From: Anoxybacillus ayderensis
Lineage (GTDB): Bacteria; Bacillota; Bacilli; Bacillales; Anoxybacillaceae
Direction: 5' to 3'
DNA: 64,000 nt
Assembly: GCF_000833605.1 (NCBI RefSeq)
Contig: NZ_JXTG01000001.1
Span: 325,312-389,311, forward strand
The notes beneath the pieces were generated by a model, which ran no database searches, was not told the DNA's origin, and saw only the letters and a list, made by a program, of their open reading frames with translations. Of this stretch, positions 35,351 to 42,802 are shown one piece after another. Both the position numbers and the translations under genes were made by a program. Position 1 is the stretch's first letter, and the number at the start of each line of letters is the position of its first letter.

Positions 35351-36553
35351 ATGCAAGCAAGTGTTGAACAACGTACAAATATGCAAACAGTCGTTTATCC
35401 GATTTTAATTGCCATTAGTATTGGTCATTTATTGAATGACGCGATGCAAGCTGTTGTACCGGCGTTGTTTCCGATTTTAGAATCATCAATGCACTTATCT
35501 TATACACAAATCGGTTGGATTGCGTTTACGCTTAATATGACTTCGTCTATCCTACAGCCGGTTGTCGGATTGTTTTCCGATCGGTATCCATCACCGAGCT
35601 TTTTGCCGTTGGGTATGGGAGCGAGCTTGTTAGGGATGGTTGGATTAGCGTTTGCACCTAATTTTTTCTTTGTGTTATTGTCCGTTTTATTCATTGGACT
35701 TGGTTCAGCTATCTTTCATCCAGAAGGTTCGCGTGTCGTTTATTTTGCTGCGCAGGCGAGAAGGGGATTCGCTCAATCCATTTACCAACTTGGTGGCAAT
35801 ACAGGTAACGCCCTTGCCCCATTGTTTACAGCGCTCATTTTTGTTCCGTTTGGTCAAAAGGGAGCAGGTTGGTTTGTCATTGTTGCGGCGTTAGGAATGG
35901 CTGTTTTATTTTGGGTGTCAAAATGGTACGCTCTTCAGTTACATCAACTGAAAAATCGTTCGAACAGAACAATAGAAGGAAAGACACATACAAGCAAACG
36001 AATTATATTTGCCCTCGTTCTTCTCGTGTTGCTCGTGTTTGCACGTTCGTGGTATTATGCAGGGATTTCGAATTACTATCAGTTTTATTTAATGAAATAT
36101 TACGATGTTTCCATTCGTGAGGCGCAGCTTTATTTATTTGTTTTTATGATCGCAGGGGCGATTGGTACCGTTTTTGGCGGTCCGCTTGCTGATCGATTTG
36201 GGAGACGAAATTTAATTTTTGCATCCACGCTTGGTACGGCACCGTTTGCGCTCATTTTGCCATATGTGCCACTTCATTTCGTTTTGCCAATTGTTTTTGT
36301 CACAGGCTTTATTTTATCTTCTAGTTTTGCTACTTTTGTCGTTTATGCACAAGAATTGCTTCCAGGAAATGTCGGGATGGCTTCTGGATTAATTGTTGGT
36401 CTCGCATTTGGAATGGGGGCGCTTGGAGCGGTTGCACTTGGCAAAATCGCAGACGTGTATACGCTAAAAACACTTATGGTGATGTGTAGTTTTCTTCCTT
36501 TGTTCGGTATACTTACGTTTTGGTTGCCGAAAGATGTACGTGCTGCTCAGTAA
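35351..36553 (+). CDS. MFS exporter, fosmidomycin-resistance (Fsr) type
   Basis: This 400-residue protein has 12 predicted membrane segments. ISIGHLLNDAMQAVVPALFPIL at the start, GLFSDRYPSPSFLPLGMG between segments 2 and 3, and FHPEGSRVVYFAAQARRGFAQSIYQLGGNTGNALAP are typical of the Fsr family; the second half has GPLADRFGRRNLIFASTL. Fsr exports fosmidomycin and probably other small compounds. The start ATG follows AGGGAGAGAGG. It is monocistronic with its own promoter. Confidence 0.88.
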   Translation: MQASVEQRTNMQTVVYPILIAISIGHLLNDAMQAVVPALFPILESSMHLSYTQIGWIAFTLNMTSSILQPVVGLFSDRYPSPSFLPLGMGASLLGMVGLAFAPNFFFVLLSVLFIGLGSAIFHPEGSRVVYFAAQARRGFAQSIYQLGGNTGNALAPLFTALIFVPFGQKGAGWFVIVAALGMAVLFWVSKWYALQLHQLKNRSNRTIEGKTHTSKRIIFALVLLVLLVFARSWYYAGISNYYQFYLMKYYDVSIREAQLYLFVFMIAGAIGTVFGGPLADRFGRRNLIFASTLGTAPFALILPYVPLHFVLPIVFVTGFILSSSFATFVVYAQELLPGNVGMASGLIVGLAFGMGALGAVALGKIADVYTLKTLMVMCSFLPLFGILTFWLPKDVRAAQ

Positions 36554-36558
36554 AATTC

Positions 36559-36582
36559 AGCTTGCCCGTTTTCATGGGCAAG
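36559..36582. terminator. Stem-loop between the MFS and pirin genes
   Basis: GCTTGCCC pairs with GGGCAAGC over an 8-nt loop. It has no T-run on the plus side. It probably serves the two convergent genes. Confidence 0.55.
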
Positions 36583-36589
36583 CTGGCCA

Positions 36590-37294
36590 CTACGGTAAGT
36601 CAATGAGCATAAAACGGCTGTCTATGTTCGCTGTTATGTGCAATCGTGTGACATCTGTTATACGAGCGGCATCACGACGTTGTAAAACCGTATCATCATT
36701 TAACACAAGTTCTCCCTCAATAACAAACACATACATTCGACGTCCTTGTTGTTGGTGAAATGTAAGTTGTTTGTTATTTTCTAAATCGGATAAATACATG
36801 GTTATATCTTGGTGAATGTAGGCAACTTGCTCACCGGCTTGTTTTTTTGAAACAATGGGCAATAAGCGATTTTTCATGTTTTCAACATCGTATGAAACTT
36901 GTTCGTATGACGGAGTAAGACCGTACGTTTCAGGTAAAAACCAAAGCTGTAGAAGATTGACTTCTTCCGTAGTAGACGGATTCATTTCTGAATGTACAAT
37001 ACCTGTTCCAGCTGTCATTCGTTGTACTTCACCGAATGAGATGATGCGATGATTACCAAGGTTGTCGCGATGTTCGAGCTGCCCTTTCAAGACGACTGTA
37101 ACGATTTCCATTTCTTGATGAGGATGTGCGCCAAATCCGTGTTGTGGAGCAATGATATCGTCATTAAATACGCGCAATGGACCAAAGTGCATATTTTTTC
37201 GATCAAAATATTCAGCAAATGAAAAACTAAAATAACTTTGCAACCAACCGTGGTTTGATTCAAATCGTTCATGTGCAGGATATACGTGAATCAT
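36590..37294 (-). CDS. Pirin-family bicupin
   Basis: The protein has 234 residues from the ATG at 37294 (AAGGAGGC upstream). The first cupin shows GFGAHPHQEMEIVTVVLKGQLEHRD and GEVQRMTAGTGIVHSEMN, with the His/Glu metal ligands of pirins. The second cupin is shorter. Some pirins act as quercetinases; the true substrate is unknown. It lies 11 bp after a DoxX gene in an operon preceded by a MhqR-type box, which suggests a role in quinone or aromatic stress. Confidence 0.88.
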   Translation of the reverse strand: MIHVYPAHERFESNHGWLQSYFSFSFAEYFDRKNMHFGPLRVFNDDIIAPQHGFGAHPHQEMEIVTVVLKGQLEHRDNLGNHRIISFGEVQRMTAGTGIVHSEMNPSTTEEVNLLQLWFLPETYGLTPSYEQVSYDVENMKNRLLPIVSKKQAGEQVAYIHQDITMYLSDLENNKQLTFHQQQGRRMYVFVIEGELVLNDDTVLQRRDAARITDVTRLHITANIDSRFMLIDLP

Positions 37295-37305
37295 GGTGTG
37301 CCTCC

Positions 37306-37704
37306 TTATTTTATAAGTGCATCAAGTGAATAGTCGCCTGCGCCAATAAGTGCAACGCCAATGACAACCACAATTAAAATAAGATTGTATTCAAATCCAT
37401 TTTGTGTGATCCAAAATCCATTTGGTGCATGTACTTTTACAATGGCGATGAACATCGTTGCAGCAATTAACAAAGCTGCAAATGGGGTGAACAGCCCAAG
37501 CGCAAACAATAACCCTCCAACGAATTCAGCTAGGCCAGCAATGAGAGCCATTGTCATCCCCGGCTTTAGTCCAATAGATTCAAGCCATCCTCCCGTTCCT
37601 TTTAAGCCATATCCTCCAAACCATCCGAATAATTTTTGAGCACCGTGACCCATGAAAGTTAAACCGACAGCTAGACGAATGAGTAAAATACCGATGTGCA
37701 TCAT
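37306..37704 (-). CDS. DoxX-family membrane protein
   Basis: The protein has 132 residues from the ATG at 37704, 8 nt after AGGAG; an ATG two codons earlier is too near it. There are four membrane segments. LIRLAVGLTFMGHGAQKLFGWFGGYG and GLAEFVGGLLFALGLFTPFAAL are the DoxX signature. In B. subtilis the related MhqP is part of the MhqR regulon for quinone and catechol stress. It is first in an operon with the pirin gene. The MhqR-type operator is 20 bp upstream. Confidence 0.85.
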   Translation of the reverse strand: MMHIGILLIRLAVGLTFMGHGAQKLFGWFGGYGLKGTGGWLESIGLKPGMTMALIAGLAEFVGGLLFALGLFTPFAALLIAATMFIAIVKVHAPNGFWITQNGFEYNLILIVVVIGVALIGAGDYSLDALIK

Positions 37705-37723
37705 AATCATTTCTCCTTTCATA

Positions 37724-37741
37724 TATCTTGATTTCAAGATA
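37724..37741. promoter_or_regulatory. MhqR-type operator upstream of doxX-pirin
   Basis: TATCTTGATTTCAAGATA is an 18-bp dyad, close to the B. subtilis MhqR box (TATCTcgAATTcgAGATA). The same 18 bases occur at 38215-38232. Confidence 0.8.
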
Positions 37742-37760
37742 AAAGTTGTGCGATAGGCCT

Positions 37761-38201
37761 TTAAAAAGGCGCTAATGAAAGACCTATCTTTTTGAGCAAG
37801 TGAATCGCTATTTCTTTTTCATCTGTGGATAAAGATTGGAAAATTTCCGACATTTTTTGTGCATGCTGTGGGAAAATGTGATCCATTAGTGTCCTTCCTT
37901 CATCTGTAATGACAGCGTACGTAATGCGGCGGTCCTTTTCACAACGTTGCCGGACGATATATCCTTTTTCTTCGAGTTTGTCGATAACGTATGTCATGCT
38001 TCCACTTGTAAGCAAAATTTTATCACCGATTTGCTGAATCGGCTGTGCTCCTTTATGATACAACAAATCGAGAACACCAAACTCCGTTGGATTTAGTCCG
38101 TAACGCTGAATGTCATGTTTTACATGTTCCGACACCGCCTTATGTGCTCTAGAAAGGACAATGAATAGTTTTAATGATAATGTTTCATCGTTTTGGCTCA
38201 T
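37761..38201 (-). CDS. MarR-family repressor, MhqR-like
   Basis: The protein has 146 residues from the ATG at 38201, chosen for its 9-nt spacing from AAAGG. The winged helix is NPTEFGVLDLLYHKGAQPIQQIGDKILLTSGSMTYVIDKLEEKG with the wing YIVRQRCEKDRRITYAVIT. It lacks an obvious N-terminal redox Cys. Position, sequence and the two identical operators indicate a MhqR homologue that senses quinones and controls itself and doxX-pirin. Confidence 0.83.
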   Translation of the reverse strand: MSQNDETLSLKLFIVLSRAHKAVSEHVKHDIQRYGLNPTEFGVLDLLYHKGAQPIQQIGDKILLTSGSMTYVIDKLEEKGYIVRQRCEKDRRITYAVITDEGRTLMDHIFPQHAQKMSEIFQSLSTDEKEIAIHLLKKIGLSLAPF

Positions 38202-38214
38202 ATGCATCAACCTT

Positions 38215-38232
38215 TATCTTGATTTCAAGATA
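38215..38232. promoter_or_regulatory. MhqR-type operator upstream of the marR gene
   Basis: It has the same 18-bp dyad as at 37724-37741 and lies 14 bp before the marR start, overlapping the Shine-Dalgarno region. It should mediate autorepression. Confidence 0.8.
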
Positions 38233-38286
38233 ATTATAAACTTACGAAAAGTAAGTTGTCAATATATATAATTTTTATTTGTTTGT

Positions 38287-38302
38287 TGTGATGATCGTCA
38301 CA
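38287..38302. promoter_or_regulatory. Fnr/CRP-type palindrome
   Basis: TGTGATGATCGTCACA fits TGTGA-N6-TCACA exactly, the Bacillus Fnr consensus. A second interleaved dyad, TCACATGATCATTGTGA, follows. It lies in the divergent region between marR and the LysM hydrolase. The target gene is unclear. Confidence 0.5.
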
Positions 38303-38491
38303 TGATCATTGTGATTTTGAAAAAGCTGTGACAAACAGTAAGAGGATATTGAGTGTGAATGAATCATTTTCCATATATCTTTTGGAATGTTGAGCGTCAT
38401 ATCGTTTGAGAGATTTTCCAACAATTAGATAATGATAGATTAATAAATCTCTGCTAGTCTTGTAAGCGAGCAACAGACTAGGAGGGATAAC

Positions 38492-39079
38492 ATGAGGAAA
38501 TTACTAGCACTTGCTTCTCTGTTTGTAGCTACCATCTTTGTCTCAACAACTGAAACTTTTGCGCAAACGACAGTTCATTATGTCAAGCAAGGGGAGACGT
38601 TTTGGACGATCGCAAAACATTACAATGTTCCATTGCTAGAGTTACAACGAATCAATCAAAAACAAACAGATGTTTTATTTGTTGGGGAAACGTTGCGCAT
38701 CCCACAACCTATTTCTCAGGCTGATAAAGATTTATTAGCTCGTCTCGTTCATGCAGAAGCAAAAGGAGAGCCGTTTGCAGGAAAAGTAGCGGTAGCAACC
38801 GTGGCATTGAATCGTGTTGATCATCCGAATTTTCCAAACACTATTCGCCAAGTCATTTATGATCGTTCCGGAGGATATTACGCATTTACTCCTGTACAAA
38901 ATGGTGAAATTAATAAGCCGGCAGATCGTGAAGCATATCGAGCGGTCGAAGAAGCCATTGCTTTTCGCGGTTTAGGAAGCGGGTCGCTGTATTTTTATAA
39001 TCCAAAAACGGCGAAAAGCGAATGGATCCGCTCACGACAAGTAACTGTGATCATTGGAAACCATGTGTTTGCGAAATAA
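38492..39079 (+). CDS. LysM plus CwlJ/SleB-type cell wall hydrolase
   Basis: The protein has 195 residues from the ATG after AGGAGGG. A signal peptide (MRKLLALASLFVATIFVSTT, cleavage near TFA-QT) is followed by one LysM domain (YVKQGETFWTIAKHYNVPLL to VGETLRIP, residues 30-72) and a Hydrolase_2 domain (LLARLVHAEAKGEPFAGKVA and FTPVQNGEINKPAD). The catalytic Glu is in HAEAKGE. Such enzymes cleave peptidoglycan, often spore cortex. It is exported and bound to the wall by LysM. It may act in germination or sporulation; YkvT is a relative. Confidence 0.88.
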   Translation: MRKLLALASLFVATIFVSTTETFAQTTVHYVKQGETFWTIAKHYNVPLLELQRINQKQTDVLFVGETLRIPQPISQADKDLLARLVHAEAKGEPFAGKVAVATVALNRVDHPNFPNTIRQVIYDRSGGYYAFTPVQNGEINKPADREAYRAVEEAIAFRGLGSGSLYFYNPKTAKSEWIRSRQVTVIIGNHVFAK

Positions 39080-39125
39080 AAATGTGTTTTTGTATATATT
39101 TGCATATATGATTGTATGATAATAG

Positions 39126-39165
39126 AAAAAGGTGTCCAGAACAGTTAATGGGACACCTTTTTATT
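39126..39165. terminator. Bidirectional terminator between the LysM hydrolase and the RHH gene
   Basis: AAAAAGGTGTCC pairs with GGACACCTTTTT over a 15-nt loop, with T-runs on both strands. Confidence 0.88.
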
Positions 39166-39321
39166 TTTATTCTCTTTCAAACGTCCTTCGCGTTTAGCCG
39201 CTTCACGCAGTAAAAACTCGATATGGGCATTTACGCTTCGAAATTCATCTTGCGCCCATCGTTCGATGATTTCGTACAATTTTGGATCAATTCGAAGTGG
39301 GAAATTTTTCTTCTTTGTCAT
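39145..39321 (-). CDS. Small Arc/ribbon-helix-helix-like protein
   Basis: The protein has 58 residues from the ATG at 39321, with GGTGAAC upstream. MTKKKNFPLRIDPKLYEIIERWAQ and NAHIEFLLREAAKREGR match the short Arc-type RHH pattern (basic strand, then two helices). It starts 13 bp after the SPFH stop, so the two genes are cotranscribed. Such Arc-like proteins downstream of SPFH genes recur in Bacilli, with unknown function. DNA binding is likely but unproven. Confidence 0.75.
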   Translation of the reverse strand: MTKKKNFPLRIDPKLYEIIERWAQDEFRSVNAHIEFLLREAAKREGRLKENKNKKVSH

Positions 39322-39334
39322 TTTATGTTCACCG

Positions 39335-40180
39335 TTAGTATAGCGTTCCAGCATTGATGACAGGTTGTGCTCCGCGGTCAGAAATGATTGCTACCATCAA
39401 ATTATTAACCATATTTGCCTTTCTTTCTTCATCTAATTGTAAATGAGCCTCTTTGTCAAGTTGTTCAATAGCCATTTTTGCCATTGAAACAGCACCTTCG
39501 ACAATTTTTTTCCTTGCCGCTAAAATGGCGGTAGCTTGTTGGCGTTGTAACATAGCGCTTGCAATTTCAGTCGAGTACGCTAAATGTGTTAAACGCGCTT
39601 CAATGACTTCAACACCTGCAACATTCAATCGTTCTTGTAGCTCTTTTGCTAATACTTTTGAGACAATATCAGCGTTTCCGCGTAGTGAAATGTCTTCGTT
39701 TTCAAATGTGTCATATGGATATTTTGTTGCAACGTGACGAATGGCTGTTTCACTCTGAATTTCAACAAATTGCTCGTAGTTATCTACATCAAATATTGCT
39801 TTGGCTGAATCAATTACTTTGAAAACAACGACAGCTGCAATTTCGATTGGATTTCCTTCGACGTCATTCACCTTTAGTTTTGCGCTATTAAAGTTGCGAA
39901 CACGTAATGAAACCGTTTTGCGAACGCTGAGGGGAACAGTTAGAAATAAACCGCTATCGCGAATAGTCCCGATATATTTCCCGAAAAAGACGACGACTTT
40001 TGCTTGATTAGGTTGAACCATTGTCATCCCTGTTGATAATAGGAAAGCGAGAAAAACAAACGAAATCGGAAGGACAAGTTCCATCTCCATAAAAAATCGC
40101 CAAACAGCTCCTGCAAGTAACGCGATAATGAAAAATAAAGCGAGAAAACCATTTACATACCATGCTTTTGTTTCTTTCAC
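39335..40180 (-). CDS. SPFH/Band 7 (stomatin-like) membrane protein
   Basis: The protein has 281 residues from a GTG at 40180 with AGGAGGG upstream. Two membrane segments (about 8-28 and 32-50) precede the SPFH domain: QAKVVVFFGKYIGTIRDSGLF, VNDVEGNPIEIAAVVVFKV, and VEVIEARLTHLAYSTEIASAMLQRQQATAILAARKKIVEGAV, the classical Band 7 helix. It is related to prohibitin/stomatin scaffolds that form large rings on the cytoplasmic membrane. No NfeD-like partner is beside it. Cotranscribed with the RHH gene. Confidence 0.9.
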   Translation of the reverse strand: MKETKAWYVNGFLALFFIIALLAGAVWRFFMEMELVLPISFVFLAFLLSTGMTMVQPNQAKVVVFFGKYIGTIRDSGLFLTVPLSVRKTVSLRVRNFNSAKLKVNDVEGNPIEIAAVVVFKVIDSAKAIFDVDNYEQFVEIQSETAIRHVATKYPYDTFENEDISLRGNADIVSKVLAKELQERLNVAGVEVIEARLTHLAYSTEIASAMLQRQQATAILAARKKIVEGAVSMAKMAIEQLDKEAHLQLDEERKANMVNNLMVAIISDRGAQPVINAGTLY

Positions 40181-40252
40181 GTTTTTCCCTCCTAACATCA
40201 TAAAGATATTTTTATGATATCATATTTTCTATTATATGTAAATTAATTTTAA

Positions 40253-40301
40253 TTGACTAACCAGTCAAAATTCTATATAATGGAATTGACTTGTTAGTCA
40301 A
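40253..40301 (+). promoter_or_regulatory. Promoter with two TetR operators for the ABC operon
   Basis: -35 TTGACT (40253-40258), 17-bp spacer, -10 TATAAT (40276-40281). Two matching dyads, TTGACTAACCAGTCAA (40253-40268) and TTGACTTGTTAGTCAA (40286-40301), cover the -35 and the start region. They are likely bound by the TetR encoded by the last gene of this operon. Confidence 0.85.
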
Positions 40302-40330
40302 TAAATGAATGATGCCGGGGAGGCGGAATA

Positions 40331-41221
40331 ATGGGCATTGTTGATGTTAAACAGTTAACGAAAATGTATAAAAACAATCGAGGAATTGAACATGTTACAT
40401 TTTCGATTGAGGAAGGAGAAATTTTTGGGTTTATCGGGCCGAATGGGGCGGGAAAAAGCACAACGATTCGTACATTGCTGAATTTCATTTATCCAACGGG
40501 CGGTAGTGCTACAATTTTCGGAAAAGATATTGTGAAAGATGCAAAAGAAATTCGGAGGCATGTAGGCTACTTACCTTCTGAAGTGCATTACTATGATGAT
40601 ATGAAAGTAATTGACTTATTGACGTATTCGGCATCATTTTACAAAGTGTCGGATCGACGATTGAAACAGTTAGCTGAACGACTTGATTTAGATATCTATA
40701 AAAAAATTGAAGATTTATCATTTGGAAATCGAAAAAAAGTCGGTATCGTTCAGGCGCTTTTACATGAGCCGAAATTGTTAATTTTAGATGAACCAACCGG
40801 TGGATTAGATCCGCTCATGCAGCATACATTTTTTGAACTGATTTTGGAAGAACGGAAAAAAGGAGTGACGATTTTCTTCTCCTCGCACATTCTTTATGAG
40901 GTACAAAAACTTTGCGATCGTGTAGCGATTATTAAAGAAGGAAAATTAATTCAAGTGGAAACGATTGAACATTTAACGAAAAACCATTTGAAACATGTGA
41001 CGGTCGTGTTTGAAGAAGGGCAATATACTTCATTTGATTTAGCAGGTGTTGTAAAAAAAGAAATGAACGGCAATGAAATGACGATGCTATATAAAGGAGA
41101 TATGAATGAACTGATCGCCCTATTGCATAGCTTGCGCATAAAAGATGTGTCGATTAGCGAGCCATCTTTAGAAGATGTGTTTATGCACTATTACGAAAAG
41201 CGAGGGATGAACGATGTTTAA
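40331..41221 (+). CDS. ABC exporter ATP-binding protein
   Basis: This 296-residue protein has Walker A GPNGAGKS, signature LSFGNRKKV (a variant of LSGGQ), Walker B LLILDEPTGGLD and the H-loop FFSSHIL. The C-terminal ~80 residues follow the pattern of DrrA/CcmA-type exporters. The start ATG has GGGAGG upstream. It overlaps the permease by 8 bp. With it, it should move an unknown substrate out of the cell. Confidence 0.92.
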   Translation: MGIVDVKQLTKMYKNNRGIEHVTFSIEEGEIFGFIGPNGAGKSTTIRTLLNFIYPTGGSATIFGKDIVKDAKEIRRHVGYLPSEVHYYDDMKVIDLLTYSASFYKVSDRRLKQLAERLDLDIYKKIEDLSFGNRKKVGIVQALLHEPKLLILDEPTGGLDPLMQHTFFELILEERKKGVTIFFSSHILYEVQKLCDRVAIIKEGKLIQVETIEHLTKNHLKHVTVVFEEGQYTSFDLAGVVKKEMNGNEMTMLYKGDMNELIALLHSLRIKDVSISEPSLEDVFMHYYEKRGMNDV

Positions 41222-42008
41222 ACGTGAATGGAAGAGAAATGCAAAGTCTTTAATGATTTGGAGTATCGTACTTGGCGGTCTTGTGTTTTTGACATTAAGC
41301 ATTTTCCCACAGTTTGCGGAGCAGCAAAAAGAAGTAACAAAACTTCTTCAATCATTGCCGCCAGCGATGATTAAGGCGTTTGGGATGGATCAACTAAGCA
41401 TTGGCGATTTAACAGGGTATTACGGTGTTCGTATATATATGATGACAACTTTACTTGGCAGCGTTTATGCAGCGATGTTAGCTGCAAACATCGTCGCAAA
41501 AGAGGAAAACGATAAAACGATTGAATTTTTACTTGCTAAACCAGTAACGAGGGGAGAAATTTTAACGAATAAATGGCTTGTTGTGGTGGTGAATATCCTT
41601 ATTTTAAATGCGGTTTCTTTGCTTGTTAGTTTTATTGGTTTTCAAATGGCTAAAGAATACGATGTTTCATTTAAAGCCATTTATTTATTGACGTTGGCAA
41701 CTGTATTCCTTCACTTTACGTTTGCGTCCATAGCATTTTTCTTATCAACGATGATGCGCAAAACGAGAAACGCATCATCATTTGCCCTTGGACTTGTCTT
41801 TGTTACTTATTTTATGAATATGATGTCAAGTATTTCTGAAGATTTATCGTTTTTAAAATATGTGAGTCCGTTTAAATATGTCGATGCGGCACCGATTATT
41901 TATGATTTACAAATAGATCCATTGTATACAAGTTTAATGATTGTGATCATTATTTCAAGTATTGTTGCAGCATACGTCGTTTATCAAAAGAAAGACATTG
42001 TCACATGA
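41214..42008 (+). CDS. ABC exporter permease
   Basis: This 264-residue protein has six membrane segments (ABC2 type). MFKREWKRNAKSLMIWSIVL starts the first segment, and KEENDKTIEFLLAKPVTRGEILTNKW is the conserved loop of the NatB/ABC-2 permease family. It has 8 bp overlap with the ATPase gene and 11 bp to the TetR gene. The substrate is unknown. Confidence 0.88.
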   Translation: MFKREWKRNAKSLMIWSIVLGGLVFLTLSIFPQFAEQQKEVTKLLQSLPPAMIKAFGMDQLSIGDLTGYYGVRIYMMTTLLGSVYAAMLAANIVAKEENDKTIEFLLAKPVTRGEILTNKWLVVVVNILILNAVSLLVSFIGFQMAKEYDVSFKAIYLLTLATVFLHFTFASIAFFLSTMMRKTRNASSFALGLVFVTYFMNMMSSISEDLSFLKYVSPFKYVDAAPIIYDLQIDPLYTSLMIVIIISSIVAAYVVYQKKDIVT

Positions 42009-42019
42009 GGGTGGTTTGA

Positions 42020-42670
42020 TTGTACGAAACGTTTGAAAGGCAACCAGAAGAAAAAAAGAAACTCATTATTCAAACCGTGATCGAAGAGTTTGTACAAAAC
42101 GGATACGAAAACGCATCGACGGATGTGATGACGAGTCGCGCTGGCATTTCAAAGGGATTGTTGTTTCACTATTTTAAAAGCAAAAAAAATTTATATTTGT
42201 ATGTCGTTCATTATGCAAAACGGTTATTGACTGAAAAAACGATGGAAGCAGTAAATGAACTGAGATGTAGTGACTTTTTTGAACGAATAAAACAAATTGT
42301 GCTTATCAAGCAACGAGTATTTATGAAATATCCGAATGAAACACAACTAGTCATCGATGCAGTCGCTAATCCACCAAAAGCGGTGAAAAAAGAAATAGAA
42401 CAACTGCTTGCGAAACATTACGAAACATATGCTGAAGATTTTCAATTGCAACATATTTTTTTAAAAGATCTTCTCCAGAAAGAAACATTGCGTGATGATG
42501 TATGTGCTGAAACTGTCGTGCGCATGACGATGTTGATCGTTGAACAATTATCGAATAAGTACATGCAACTGTATAGAAATCAAAAATATAATCCGATTCA
42601 ACAAGGGGATTTGCTTGTACAAGAGTTAGATGAATATGTGAATATTATAAAATATGGGATTTACAAGTAA
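42020..42670 (+). CDS. TetR/AcrR-family repressor
   Basis: The protein has 216 residues from a TTG start, GGGTGG upstream. The helix-turn-helix is QTVIEEFVQNGYENASTDVM and AGISKGLLFHYFKSKKNLYL. The C-terminal part is the ligand domain. It is third in the ABC operon and probably represses it through the twin dyads at the operon promoter, with the export substrate as the likely inducer. Confidence 0.87.
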   Translation: MYETFERQPEEKKKLIIQTVIEEFVQNGYENASTDVMTSRAGISKGLLFHYFKSKKNLYLYVVHYAKRLLTEKTMEAVNELRCSDFFERIKQIVLIKQRVFMKYPNETQLVIDAVANPPKAVKKEIEQLLAKHYETYAEDFQLQHIFLKDLLQKETLRDDVCAETVVRMTMLIVEQLSNKYMQLYRNQKYNPIQQGDLLVQELDEYVNIIKYGIYK

Positions 42671-42671
42671 G

Positions 42672-42696
42672 GCGGGACTTTTCCCGTCTTTATTCA
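42672..42696 (+). terminator. Terminator of the ABC/tetR operon
   Basis: GGCGGGA pairs with TCCCGTC (one G-T pair) over a short T-rich loop, then TTTATT. Confidence 0.65.
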
Positions 42697-42802
42697 TTAT
42701 AAGAAAATTGTTGAAATTTTCTGTTTTTATGTGGTATGATATTTTCGAGAAATTTGAAACGATGTTTCATAATACGCAACAAAAAGGGGAAGGGGAATGA
42801 TG

